From Neurospora crassa OR74A (taxonomy: Eukaryota; Ascomycota; Sordariomycetes; Sordariales; Sordariaceae), in the NCBI RefSeq assembly GCF_000182925.2, contig NC_026504.1:310001-374000 (forward strand): a stretch of DNA of 64,000 nucleotides, given 5' to 3'. The position numbers and the translations under genes are program-made. Positions 1 to 10,438 of this stretch are shown one piece after another. The notes below the pieces were generated by a model. It was not told where the DNA came from and ran no database searches. It saw only the letters and a program-made list of their open reading frames with translations. Numbering within the stretch: the first letter of the stretch is position 1; the number at the start of each line of letters is the position of its first letter.

Positions 1-2679
1 GTGATGGAAGCAATGCTGCTGGTCAGGAGCCGACATACCACGACACGAAGCATTCGTTTGCTGTCCCGGCCCGAGGCTTGCAGCTGGTCAGTGCTGTTCG
101 ATAACGATTACCGAACCGATCTTTGCTGGACTATAGCGACAAACATCTGGGGCGAGTGGTGGTTGACTAATCGAAGAGGGAGGAAGTGGTGGGGGAAGGG
201 TGGTACATTGTGTGTGTGGACCCACCTCGGTTAAAGCAGCCAAAGGCCCGGGGACTTGTCGAGTTTTGGGGACACTCATCACCACGGGATCCATGATTCG
301 CAACAGGAATTCATTCAACAAGTTGGTGATCGAGGAAGGGCTGGGATTGTTTGGTGGAGGCTACCGGATGGACTCAAGGCAGGTTTTGATAGGTATGGTC
401 GGGTTGATGGAGTGATGCAGTGTCGGGACTGTTTGGGGAGCCGAGGTGCCAGGCTGTTTGTTTCTGATTCAGTTGGCCAAGGAAGGGTTTCGCTCGTCCA
501 AGCTGCCCACGCGCCCTCGGTTCTGCACATTCTGGCATACAAAAGGTCCGTTCACTCCTTCTTCCATGTCATTCAACTACATCCAGCTAACTTGATGGAT
601 AGAGGTTCCTTCCCATAGCAATGCAACTATTATCGTTGGAGTCGGTTTGGATCGCCGGAGTCAGATCCAATATCTTTGAAGAGGATAAGTTTGACGGTGC
701 TTCTTGTTTAGACGAGTATTAGCTGAGAAATAAAGGGGTTCTCGTTCAACCAGATTGTTGATACATGTTTGCAGGATTCATGTCATTGATCCCTGTCCTA
801 TCCCCAGGCTTTAGGTGCTTACCAGATGAAGATTGCACTCTCCGTATCATCGTGGTCCACCGTGTAGCCACACATTATCAGTCATCGGCCGGGCAACCTT
901 TGAACCCGAGATGGAGGATCACCATTTACCTACATGCGATGGGTTTGATGTAGGTTTAATCGGATGGATTTTCATGAAATTACACAATTGAATTTACAAA
1001 CACGTCTACTTGGCGTAGTCCAATTCTGCGCTATTCCGTCTTGCGATGCCCATGTCTCTACATGGTTAATGGGTCATATGTCACGGCGTTCGCAATGAGC
1101 GTTGTCGACGACCATCAACCACGCAGTTATTGCAAGCAGAACACACATATAACGGGTCCTTGAATGAGGTTGCTGACCTACCTAGACGACGTTTTGAGTT
1201 GTTGGCGAGGGGTGTTCGAGGGGACCACCGACCAAGCGGGCTGCTATGGTCGCCATCACAGCACGGAACATCACAACTCCGCCCGGCCACTGGATCAAAA
1301 AGGATCTGGATCGTTTCTCTGCCCACGTTTCCTTTATGTTGATCTCCTTTACTGTCAAAATTCCCAATGTAAACTTCTGTCCTTTCGCTCAGGCACATAT
1401 ACCCCAACCAATCGTTCATTCTTTCCCGGCCGTACAACTATTATCACTACACCGTCGTCAACCAGCGTTAGCGATCGCGTATCATGAGAAAGGCGGAGTG
1501 TTGGCAGTGCTGTGGGTTGAACATGAAAAGGGTTACCGGGTAATCCGTCATGGCAGTTGCCGATGGTACCTAGCCTGGATGATGGTTGTCAGAGAAGGAA
1601 GGAAGCGACCTGGCCGTTATCACCACACAACACAAACCCGTTCTTCTTCCTGAAGTCGGTGAAAATTGGTGGCAGGTCCAAGTTCTCTTCATGTTGGTCT
1701 CCTTTGGTCCCCTTCCCCAGGCAAGGTGGAATGTCCAGACTAGGCATCAAGTGCTGTGCTAGCAGCAGTTGAAGCAGACTGCTATTGTCAAGCGAATCCT
1801 TTTCTCGTCATCGGCCATGTTACTGCCATTGTTTTATCACCAAGATCATCCGCATCGAGTACTCGACCATCCGATCATTTCGAGTTGCCGTTCGTGTCCA
1901 ACTTGTTGTAGACGACGGTTGTCGGATATTGGCAGGAAGGAAGCGACCTGGTCGGCATCGCAATACGGCGTACGATATGGCACAAGGGTTGGCCAAGATT
2001 GTCTGGCGTGTCGAGGCTCTGTTGATGTTGATCTTCTTGTTCAGGGAAGTTGGCACTCTTGTCCTGGCATCGAATAATGTCAAATTTATAGAAGGGATGG
2101 TTGGGTCGTCGTGGTCCAACACCAACTAGTATCGTCGTTGTCGGTCAGCGTCGTCAATGAAACGGCATCAAGAGACTCTCTCTACCTCCAGGTTTTGTGA
2201 AAGATATAGTTATTCCGACCTACACTGTGCCACAAGCATTCAGCCCTTTTTGGCTTCCAGTCTCTTGGCGCCCTTGACGTACCCCGTCCCCGTCCCCGAC
2301 CCAAGTGGCCGGATCGTGGGCGAGGCCAGCAGCCAATGGCCGATGCCCTTCTTCTTTGGGTACCACGGCACTAGTTCTAGGCACCAGGCACCGTTGTACC
2401 GTGACACCCACTATGGCGCTGGGGTGTACTAACCTAGGTCAATCTAGACCCCAGTCAGCTGACTTCGCGCTTGAGTACTAAAATCGACGACATCCCGCCA
2501 TCGCAACTTGTGTCGTCGCCGACCACTTCCTCTCGTCGTCATCCGTGTTCATCGGCAACCTAAAGATACTGCCCGCTGTCTCAACACTCGACCCCGCCAA
2601 GACCCCCGACGACCCCCGAAGACCCCCAAAGCCCACTAAAGACCTCAGCTGGTCCCCCGATTACTGTCCGTCGCCCACC
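1..2679. other. Gene-poor leader with degenerate tandem repeats
   Basis: No convincing gene is seen. The open frames here are short, overlap on both strands and lack recognisable motifs or consistent splice sites. Between about 1190 and 2100 there are three loosely similar blocks about 340-370 bp apart. The clearest shared piece is GGAAGGAAGCGACCTGG at about 1598 and again at about 1935, followed in each block by a GTTGATCTYCTT- or GTTGGTCTCCTT-like stretch. The last few hundred bases are the upstream region of the sirtuin gene. Confidence 0.5.
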
Positions 2680-4556
2680 ATGGCCCATACCGCCCACAAG
2701 AACCCAAAGAAGGAGATGTTCGAGGCGCCCGAGGTCATCGATCGCAAGGCCAAGGTGCTGGCCGATTTGATTCGAAAGTCAAAGCATTTCGTGGTGTTTA
2801 CGGGCGCGGGGGTATCTACATCTGCCGGTTCGTTAGCTTTCCATCTTTCATCGTGGGTTCACTACTCGTTGGGACTGGGGGCGCGTTCACCTTGCCTGTT
2901 CGGAGAAGAGGGGTATGGTATGGGCGCTTGAAGACCTAGGTAGCGACCTAGTACGTCGACAGAGTCGTCCAGGCGCTTCTCCTACCTAGGTACTAAATGC
3001 CCAATCGTCACTCTGTCCGTACCCCACATCTCTACGGCTGGTACTGGTGTCAGTGCTGGTGCCAGGCCTTCTGCTGCTAGCCTTGGTTCTCCCTGCTGCT
3101 GCTGGCCTTACTTCTTCCTGCCTTACCGGCTACTTCACCCTGCCGCGAGCCTTGCAACCCCCCCCCCTCCCCTGTTAGGTGTGTCCTTACGTACTCGGCC
3201 CTCTCGGACGGCAGAGCTAACACAAATATGACAACTCAAAGGCATCCCGGACTTCCGAGGCCCCGAAGGCGTTTGGACTCTGATGGCCCAGGGGCGACAA
3301 GCAACCAAAAAGTCTGTCGACGTGTTGCAAGCGATACCAACCAAGACGCACATGGCACTGGTGGAACTGCAAGAGAGAGGAATATTGAAGGGGCTCATCA
3401 GCCAGAATTGCGATGGACTGCATCGCCGAAGTGGCATACGCGCTGTAGGTGACGGTCCAAGTCCTCCGGGATGAGTCACAACCCCCTCTATACAAGCAGC
3501 TGGACGCTGACCGCACCATGTGGCCACATAACTATAGGACATGATTTCTGAGCTGCATGGAAACACCAATATTGAGCACTGCAAGAACTGTGGAAAGGAG
3601 TTTCTGCGCGGTGCGTTTAATCATTTTATGTTGTTCATGGCTTCTATAGCCATACACTAACTGCAGCAGATTTCTATGCCGTAGCCCCAGATAACCGCCC
3701 CCTCCACGACCATCGCACTGGACGGAAATGCCCCATCTGTTTGACGCAACCTCTTCATGACACCATCATCCACTTCTCTGAAGACCTCCCTCTCGGCCCC
3801 TGGTCTCGAGCCGAGGCACACTGCGAGAAAGCCGACCTCTGCCTGGTTCTAGGTTCTTCCCTAACCGTAACACCGGCAAACGAACTTCCCCAACTTGTTG
3901 GTGAGCGTGCTGCTGCTCAGAGAAAGAAGCAACAGACGCAGCAACCGGACACGGACCTCGTCATTTGCAATCTCCAGGACACCGACCTTGATTATCTCTG
4001 CCCCTCACCGGACCACCGCATATATGCTCGGGCAGACGATTTGATGGAGCGCGTCATGCACTATCTCAGCCTTCCTGTTCCCAACTTTTACGTGCGGAGA
4101 AGATTGATTGTTGGAACAGACGTAGACCCAAACCCTGCAGGAGGCAGGCATGTGGTCACTGTCAAGGGCGTGGATGAGGATAACAGCACACCTGCCAGTT
4201 TTCTGAGGACCGTCAAGCTTGTGACAGCCGGGGGAAGACCACGTATCGTCAAGACTGAGCCGTTTGTGCTTGGGTGGAGGGGCAAGATTGGTGAGATGGA
4301 GGAGGAGCAGAACGGTTCTTTGGCAGAGTGTAGGGCAGACGAGGTTAGGGTCAAGTCAGAGACGCTGACTTTGGGTTTGGAATTCATGGGAAACTACGGC
4401 GAGCCGAGCTTCGAGTTACAGCACACTGTACGTGTAAGTATGCCGGACAATGAGTCGGATCCAGAAACTTCCCAGCATAGACAGGTGGCGTCTACTGTGT
4501 ATGAGCTTGTTTACAATCCGCGCAACGGTACGTGGGTTGGATCACTGTACATGTAA
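2680..4556 (+). CDS. Sirtuin, SIRT6/SIRT7-like NAD-dependent protein deacylase (4 exons)
   Basis: The model is join(2680..2827, 3242..3444, 3538..3610, 3670..4556), giving 436 aa. The start is the ATG in a strong CCACCATGG context. Known role of the family: NAD+-dependent lysine deacetylation or mono-ADP-ribosylation, usually on chromatin. The NAD-binding signature GAGVSTSAGIPDFRG is restored exactly across intron 1. Exon 2 carries QNCDGLHRRSG. Exon 3 carries ELHGN with the catalytic His. The zinc cysteines are CKNC (exon 3) and CPIC (exon 4). LVLGSSLTV follows. The HRRSG...ELHGN spacing and the compact zinc module are SIRT6/7-like rather than Sir2-like. A long C-terminal tail of about 190 aa after the catalytic core is not recognised. 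Intron 1 (414 nt) is long for this gene; the other two are 93 and 59 nt. All junctions are GT-AG and keep phase. Which of the several fungal paralogues it is cannot be fixed here. Confidence 0.93.
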
Positions 4557-4662
4557 TCTTGAGAAATTACATGTACCTAACCTTGGAAAACCGCCTGATT
4601 TGTGCTGAACCGGCCAGAGTGTATGAACTTGTTCACAATCTTCGTAACGGCATGTGGGTTAT
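4498..4662 (+). repeat. Local duplication of the sirtuin C-terminal coding end
   Basis: Bases 4498-4541 (GTGTATGAGCTTGTTTACAA and onward) recur with about 80% identity at 4619-4662, 121 bp downstream and just past the stop codon. The duplicate would encode VYELVHNLRNGMWV against VYELVYNPRNGTWV in the gene. The spacer contains a GTACGT donor-like site (4528), a CTAAC branch-like site and a CAG just before the second copy. An alternative 3' terminal splice is therefore conceivable. It may equally be a dead remnant. Confidence 0.7.
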
Positions 4663-4747
4663 GTTGCTGCAATATTATCTGGATAAACTGCATGTAGTCT
4701 CGCCTTGTTGAAAAGGCCAGACGGACATTTGATCCAGTGGAATCTCT

Positions 4748-4756
4748 TATAAAAGA
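4748..4756 (+). promoter_or_regulatory. TATA-like box upstream of the AT-hook gene
   Basis: TTATAAAAG lies about 320 bp upstream of the ATG at 5068. Pyrimidine-rich sequence with CT runs lies between them, as in many highly expressed fungal promoters and 5' leaders. No experimental support is available from sequence alone. Confidence 0.4.
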
Positions 4757-5067
4757 AGCTGGTCCTCCCTCTCTTCTCGGTTGGATTTTCTTTCCATCAT
4801 CACAGCACGCTTGAGTCCACGCTACTGCCAGATTTCCAATCTCTTGACAGTACCTACTTTGAACCACAAGACGCCTTCTCCAATTCTACCTACCTCCACA
4901 CTCCACCTTTCCACTTCTTTCCTCTTGGGACACTAGTCTCAAGACTCAGCACACACACACACACAAACACACTCGACCAAGCTCCGCGGGTTACACCGTT
5001 CTCTCTCTCGTCTCTCTTCTCTCTTCTGTCAATCTCTTGTCCCTCTCGCCCCACCTTCTCAGTCACC

Positions 5068-7473
5068 ATGTCCAACTTCAAGATCACCGAGGCCATGGCC
5101 AACGATGTCTTTGGCGATCAAGCCATTGTGTTTGACGCCGCCGCCGCCGCCGCCGCCGCCAGCCCCGTCCCTCCCGCCAACCCCGTCGTCCCCGCCGCTG
5201 ACGACATCTTCTTCGACCCCCCCTTCTTCGCTGCTGGCCTCGAGGACTACGACCTCGTCTTTCCCGCCAACCCCGCCCCTCTCGCTGGTGCCTCGCCCGT
5301 CCCTGCCTTTGCCGCCGACGACGGCCATTTCGCCGCCGCCTTTTTCGCTGGTCGCCCCGAGGAAGACCCCGCCTTGGTCTTTCCTGCCCGCCCCGCTCCT
5401 CTCGCTGCCGTCCCTGCCGTCCCTGCCGCCGCCCCCGCTGCCTCCGTCCCCGTCGCTGCCGTTGACAACAGCTCGTTTCCCGCCGACAACGGCTTATTCC
5501 CCGCCGACGTTGCCAATCCCGCCATGTCTGACAACGAATTCAATGTCGACATGGGTAATATCGCCGGTAACGTTGGTGGGAACGACGGCGATAACCTTTT
5601 CGGTTTTGGGATGGGGGAGGCCGTGGACGGCGGCAACAACAACAATAACGATGGCTGGGCCTACCTCTACGAGGGCAACGGCTCGGTTAACAACGACGGC
5701 TCCTTGAACGTGAACGTCCAGGTAAGCATATACTCGTGTATTTATAGTTAAATTATTGTGCTTTGCTCTTTGCGTCCTTGCTGTTGTAGCCTTGCCCCTT
5801 GTTTGATTTACGTACTTTGCCTTGATTTAATTGTTCTGCTTTGCACGTTGTGATTCAGTCATGTCGTATCTGTTCATCATGTCTGCCCCTTTGCTTGCCT
5901 TACCTTCAACAACATGTCCAACCTGCTTGTCCTTGATGATCACTGGTCGACTCCAGATCTTCCTTTGCCCCAAGATGTATCGTATTGTTCCATCAAGCCA
6001 TCCTTTCGTTTACATTCCCCGTGCCAAGCCATCACGCTACTGTACCTACCAAGGAAACATGGTCAGTCACTAACACACCTGATCATCGTTTAGATGCCCG
6101 AAAACCTTCTGGACGCTCTGGTCAACGAAGTCCCGGTTGCCGGCACCCCCGCCCCAGGCCCCAACCAAGCGGACAATCTGGGTCCGCGCCTTCAGGCCGG
6201 GGAGGGATATGCTCAGGGTGGTATGGAGGCCCCGCAGCCTGCTGTGCCTTCGCCGGTGATGCTGCAGCCGGAGCCGGTTGCAGCCCCTGTGCAGCAGGGA
6301 GTACCGTATCCACAGGCGGTACAGCCCCAGATGCCGCCTGCCTCCCGCCCCCTGCCCCGGTTCCCTGCTCCCCGCCCCGTGTCCTGGCTCCATGTCCCCC
6401 GCCCCGTGTCCTGGCCCCCTGTCCCCCGCCCCCTGCCCCGGTTCCCTGCCCCGCTCCAGGTCCCGGACCCGATCCTGGCCCCGCTGCAGCAACAGCAGTA
6501 CCAGCAGCAACAGCACCACCAGCACCACCAGCAGCAGCACCAGCAACAACAAGGGCAGCAGCAGCAGCACCAGCAACAACAACAACAAGGGCAGCAGCAG
6601 CAGCACCAGCAACAACAACAACAACAAGGGCAGCAGCAGCAGCAGCAGCAGCAACACCAGGTGTACCAGCCCTGGAAGTTTGCCAAGAAGGTCGAGCCCA
6701 AGACCTTCTCTCTCGAAGTCGCGGCCGGTCCCATCCAGGGCACCAATGTCTCGCTGGCAGAGCAGCTGAGGCAGCATGTCCGGGAGCGGGAGGCCTTTGA
6801 CAACGACCCTCTCCGCCAGGGCCAGGCCGGGGGGCAGCCCTCACAACCTCTGCCCGTCCCCCAGGGCTCCGCTGCTCCCGCTGCACCCGCTCCTCCTAAC
6901 GCCGACGCTCCACCGGTCAAGCGCGGCCCTGGCCGTCCCAAGGGCGCCAAGAACAAAAACCCTAGGCCCAGGGATCCCGCTGCTCCCGCTGCTGCTGCTG
7001 CTGCTGCTGCTACTCCTCCTCCTCCTGACGCCAACGCTCCACCTGCCAGGCGCGGCCCCGGCCGTCCCAAGGGCGCCAAGAACAAAAACCCCAGGCCCAG
7101 GGATCCCCTCCACAGGGTGCGCGACGATGGTGGCTCGCGGGTAGCCAAAGCCCGGCCCAGATCAGCTGCCAATGGGGAGCAGATACTGGCTGCGGCTGCG
7201 GCGGCGGCGGCGGCGGCGAACGAGGGGGGGCAGCGGCCGGTGGAGGGCATGGATGTGGATGTTCCGCCGGGAGGAGGTGCTGCTGCGAATGTGCTGGGGC
7301 AGCCACCAGGACAAGGAGGTAACATGTATGGTGTGCATGCTGCCTGGGGGGGTAATGCTCAGCTAGGAGGGCACGTTGACGTGGAGGAGATTATTGGGCA
7401 GATGAGAGCGAATGGTACATTCACAGACCGTCAGGAAATGGCTCTGAGAGCTTTATACGATAGGGGTATGTAA
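5068..7473 (+). CDS. Low-complexity AT-hook DNA-binding protein (2 exons)
   Basis: The model is join(5068..5721, 6094..7473), 677 aa, phase-0 intron of 372 nt with GTAAGC donor, CTAAC branch site and TAG acceptor. Start ATG at 5068 follows a long CT-rich leader. Exon 1 encodes Ala/Pro-rich repeats (VFPA, PAAP) and an Asn/Gly/Asp tail. Exon 2 begins with a second Pro-rich block (repeated PRPVSW and PRPLPRFPA), then a polyglutamine tract (about 6490-6660), then two near-identical AT-hook modules with core GRPKGAKNKNPRPRD, separated by an alanine run. AT-hooks bind the minor groove of AT-rich DNA, so a nuclear chromatin role is likely. No enzymatic domain is seen. The coding repeats make length variation between strains likely. 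The exact partner or target is unknown. Confidence 0.8.
6925..7110 (+). repeat. Duplicated AT-hook coding module
   Basis: Two copies of a segment encoding RRGPGRPKGAKNKNPRPRDP-like sequence (first copy begins KRGPGRPKG, second RRGPGRPKG), separated by a polyalanine-coding GCTGCTGCT run. They are nearly identical at nucleotide level, so the duplication is recent or kept by conversion. Confidence 0.85.
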
Positions 7474-7536
7474 AATATACAGGTTTTCTTATAACAATAT
7501 ACGTTCTACTCTGTCTCTGTCGTTTGAAGGTTGTTG

Positions 7537-7657
7537 GGCTGTGTTCGTTCTGGCAGTAGTGTAGTAAGGGAATCTCCTCTAACCCTAACCCAAAGCTTTT
7601 CTGCCACCAAAAAAGTGCTTCCGATGCTGCTGTAGAACGGCCGGAACGAACACGCTC
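7537..7657. mobile_element. 121-bp MITE with TIRs (Guest-like / PIF-Harbinger-like ends)
   Basis: Left end GGCTGTGTTCGTTCTGGC is matched by the reverse complement of the right end, GAGCGTGTTCGTTCCGGC (15 of 18). Direct flanks are TTG on both sides (7534-7536 and 7658-7660), a 3-bp target duplication. The TIRs resemble those of the elements at 53.5-63.5 kb (GGGCGTGTTCGTTACCGC). There is no coding capacity. Its size and style recall Guest, the small inverted-repeat element known in Neurospora; identity with Guest is not proved. Confidence 0.75.
7579..7592. repeat. Interstitial telomere-like repeat inside the MITE
   Basis: CTAACCCTAACCC, just over two units of the fungal telomere repeat (TTAGGG on the other strand). 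It is internal to the small TIR element. Confidence 0.7.
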
Positions 7658-7908
7658 TTGGGGCTTCGTCTGTTTAGGTTGATATCTGAACAGCGAAATT
7701 GACTTTGGTCATCGCAGTTTATGGTTGAGATAGTGACTAATTGCGTGATTCCTGCACTGATGAACAGCAAAAGAGTGTCCCTGATGGTGTTTCTTTTCCT
7801 CTTTCTTTTTGTTCTTCTTTTTTGGAGAATGAACTGATAAGCCCGCGATAAGCCCCTTTTCTATTGTTTTGACCCACACTTTCCAACAAGGGCGGCGACA
7901 TGGTGCAT

Positions 7909-7925
7909 AAACCCTAACCCTAACC
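7909..7925. repeat. Interstitial telomere-like repeat
   Basis: AACCCTAACCCTAACC, about two and a half CCCTAA units, lies outside any recognised element between the AT-hook and gluconokinase genes. It could be a transposition or end-joining footprint. Confidence 0.75.
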
Positions 7926-8350
7926 ATCACTTACACTACTTGTACTATGGTACAAACCTGCAGGTGGTGTCTCCCCACCAAAACGTCATTGGCTGGATCG
8001 CTCTTGAATTGGAAAGTTTCTGTGGCTCAAGTCGGTGAAATCGGCTACCGAGTTAACCGAGGTGACGTCATGCACTTTCTGCTGGAGTTGTTGTTGACCT
8101 TCATTTATCGACATGTAAATAAACACGGTTTGTTCGTTGTACAGTACCTCTCTCACCGTCTCACGACTACAAGCCGCCTACCTACCTACTTTTACAGACT
8201 ACCTACTTTTACAAACTACCTAATTCAGTGTTGCAAGTTCATCACATCACCTCGTTGATTCCTGCTCAAACACAACAGTACTACACCCTTTGCTTACAGG
8301 GTCCAGTCCTTGTCAGTTTCAACTGAAGTATCAACATTCCAACAACAATC

Positions 8351-9446
8351 ATGACCGTCCAGAACACCGACGCCGCTCTCGGCGAGCAGCAGCACTTGGG
8401 CGACCAACAAAATAGCACGGCCGCGGAAAAGAAACCCAAGAATGAGCATAGATGGATTTGGTTCGTCACGGGTCCGACGGCATGTGGAAAGACGACGGTT
8501 GCCAAGGCGTTGGCGGAGAATTTGAATCTCACTTATGTAGAGGGTGATGATGTGAGTTTTTTTTTTTTGTTTTTTTTTCCTCCTTTCTTATTCCAATTGT
8601 ACTGCATGGACCTGCGTGGCTGTGTGGCTATAGCCAACCTTTCACGTGGTTTGTACACTCACTGCACGATGCCGTCTTTGCACATTCCCTTACCCCGTCC
8701 TGCCCCGCCCCGTGTCCCTTCAGACAGTAGGTACCTACCTCAGGTACTCTACGACGGAATCTCTTCCGCCCTCTTTCGGTCTCTTTCCGTGATCCTTACC
8801 TACCTCTACCGATCTCCGAGACCCCAGCGGAGCGGCAATGTCTCAGCCCTACCCTCCCGTTGGAGTTGAGCCTCACACATGGCTTCCTGCATCATGAACG
8901 TCACTGCATCGTGAACCTCACCTCACCTCATCTCCCCAGCCTCTTTGAACCACACTCACTAACAACAACTCACAGTACCACCCAAAAGCCAACGTCGAGA
9001 AAATGTCCCGCGGCGAACCCCTGACCGACGCCGACAGAGCAGGCTGGCTGCAAGCCCTCGCCGAGCACGAAACCGCCAAACCACCCACCTCCTCGTCTCC
9101 CCATCTCGTCATCACCTGCTCGGCTTTGAAGCGGCACTACCGCGACATTCTCCGTTTGGGGTCTGAACACGCCGGCGATTTGCGAATTCGCTTCATCTTT
9201 TTGCAGGCCCCCGAGGAGGTGCTGACAGAAAGAGCACACAACCGAAAGGGACACTTTGCAAAGGAGAATTTGGTGCATAGCCAGTTTACGATTTTGGAGA
9301 TGCCGGATCCGACAAAGCCAAAGGAGGAAGGGGGAGAGCCGGATGTGCTGGTTGTGAATGTGGGGGAGAAGGAGAAGGGGGTGGAGGAGGTGGTGAGGGA
9401 GGTGGTGGGGAGGGTGAGGGGGGTGATGCACTTGGGGAGGGAATGA
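8351..9446 (+). CDS. Gluconokinase (6-phosphogluconate-forming, GntK family; 2 exons)
   Basis: The model is join(8351..8551, 8976..9446), 223 aa, phase-0 intron of 424 nt that starts GTGAGT and contains a long T run. Reaction: D-gluconate + ATP gives 6-phosphogluconate, feeding the pentose phosphate pathway in the cytosol. Exon 1 has the P-loop GPTACGKTT and LTYVEGDD. Splicing yields GDDYHPKANVEKM, the substrate-site motif of the family. Then come PLTDADRAGWL, ITCSALKRHYRDILR and IFLQAPEEVL, followed by RKGHF, all in the family order. The first 30 residues are a variable hydrophilic lead. The C-terminus is glutamate/glycine/valine-rich (GEKEKGVEEVVREVV). Length fits fungal members. Confidence 0.95.
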
Positions 9447-10438
9447 GGGCAGATGGTGTGGAATGGTTTGGGTGGGTAGTGGTGGTTATACCTTGCATGG
9501 GTTTGCAGTGGTGTTTGTGGTCTGCTGGCGATGTTGGAGTTAGGACCATGGAAGTTTTCAAGTTGTAATGTCAAGCGTTTGTTTGCCCGGTACGTTTCTT
9601 GGGAGTTCAGTCTTGGATGAAGCTACCTCTACCAATGATCCCGTATTGCTTCATGCAAGCCTGTTTCCCTGCGACTTCATGTTGGTTTGGTCATTCGCAT
9701 GAAGTGTCCTGGTTTGTGAGGATGAGAGGTGGAAGGGATTGGGCGTTTTCATCACTGTGATTGTTCACCATGCGCCAAACCTTCACACTTCGCAGCACAT
9801 TGGTTTGGAGAATTGTGAATTGGTTGTCAGGCATTGAATGTCTGTTCAAGTGGGTATGTCTTTTGTGTTGGAGGTTGGAAAATGCGAAAACAGAAAACCG
9901 CTTGTCTTTGGAGGCGACCGGAAGAGGAGAGAGGGTTACGGATGCCGGTGAAGGGGGAAGCTGCTCATGAGAGGAATGGCCGCCCATGGCCGCGACTTCC
10001 ACATGTTGTTTGCTTGATGAGAAAGTCTCCACACCAAACCTGATGGACTGTCCCGTGGATATCTCTAGAGGTATATAAGGCAAGTTCTCTCCCCAATTCT
10101 CAAGGTTCCTTTTCTCACCCTCTTCACCATTCAATGCCGCTTGAAGTTCACGCGGTATAACCTCCATTCACCAAGATGCCGCCGCCCTCAAGGTTCAAAT
10201 CCAGGTGGAGGCTTTGGACCTGTTATCCAGAACACTTCACCACCACAATGTATGGCCCGCCATGAGCCCTTCACTCGCTCGAACTTTGCACGGTTTTTAT
10301 CGTTATAAATATTCGACCTTCAACTCTCGTTGCTCATCGCACAATTTTCGCTTTTCTGTTATCCATCGCCTTCTCGTGGACCTACAAGCACTTCTTCGAA
10401 GACAGAAAACAAGGACAGATCCCGTACCTACCTCTAAG
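9447..10438. other. Intergenic region and promoter/leader of family A gene A1
   Basis: No gene supported. A TATATAAGG-type box lies at about 10072. The sequence CTCAAGGTTC occurs at about 10099 and 10189, and TATAAATAT at 10304. The downstream half is similar to the upstream regions of A2 and A3. Confidence 0.55.
10304..10312 (+). promoter_or_regulatory. TATA box of A1
   Basis: TATAAATAT, 135 bp before the ATG at 10439. The same box precedes A2 and A3 at nearly the same distance. Confidence 0.6.

Larger units (their letters stand above)
7474..8350. other. Intergenic region with a small inverted-repeat element and telomere-like repeats
   Basis: No gene seen. It holds the 121-bp element at 7537-7657, telomere-type CCCTAA units at about 7580 and 7911, and the promoter and leader of the gluconokinase gene. 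Confidence 0.6.

Noticed and set aside
6213-7325. Long minus-strand frames across 6.1-7.3 kb (poly-Cys, poly-Leu)
   Set aside because: They are mirror readings of the GC-rich and CAG-repeat coding strand of the AT-hook gene.
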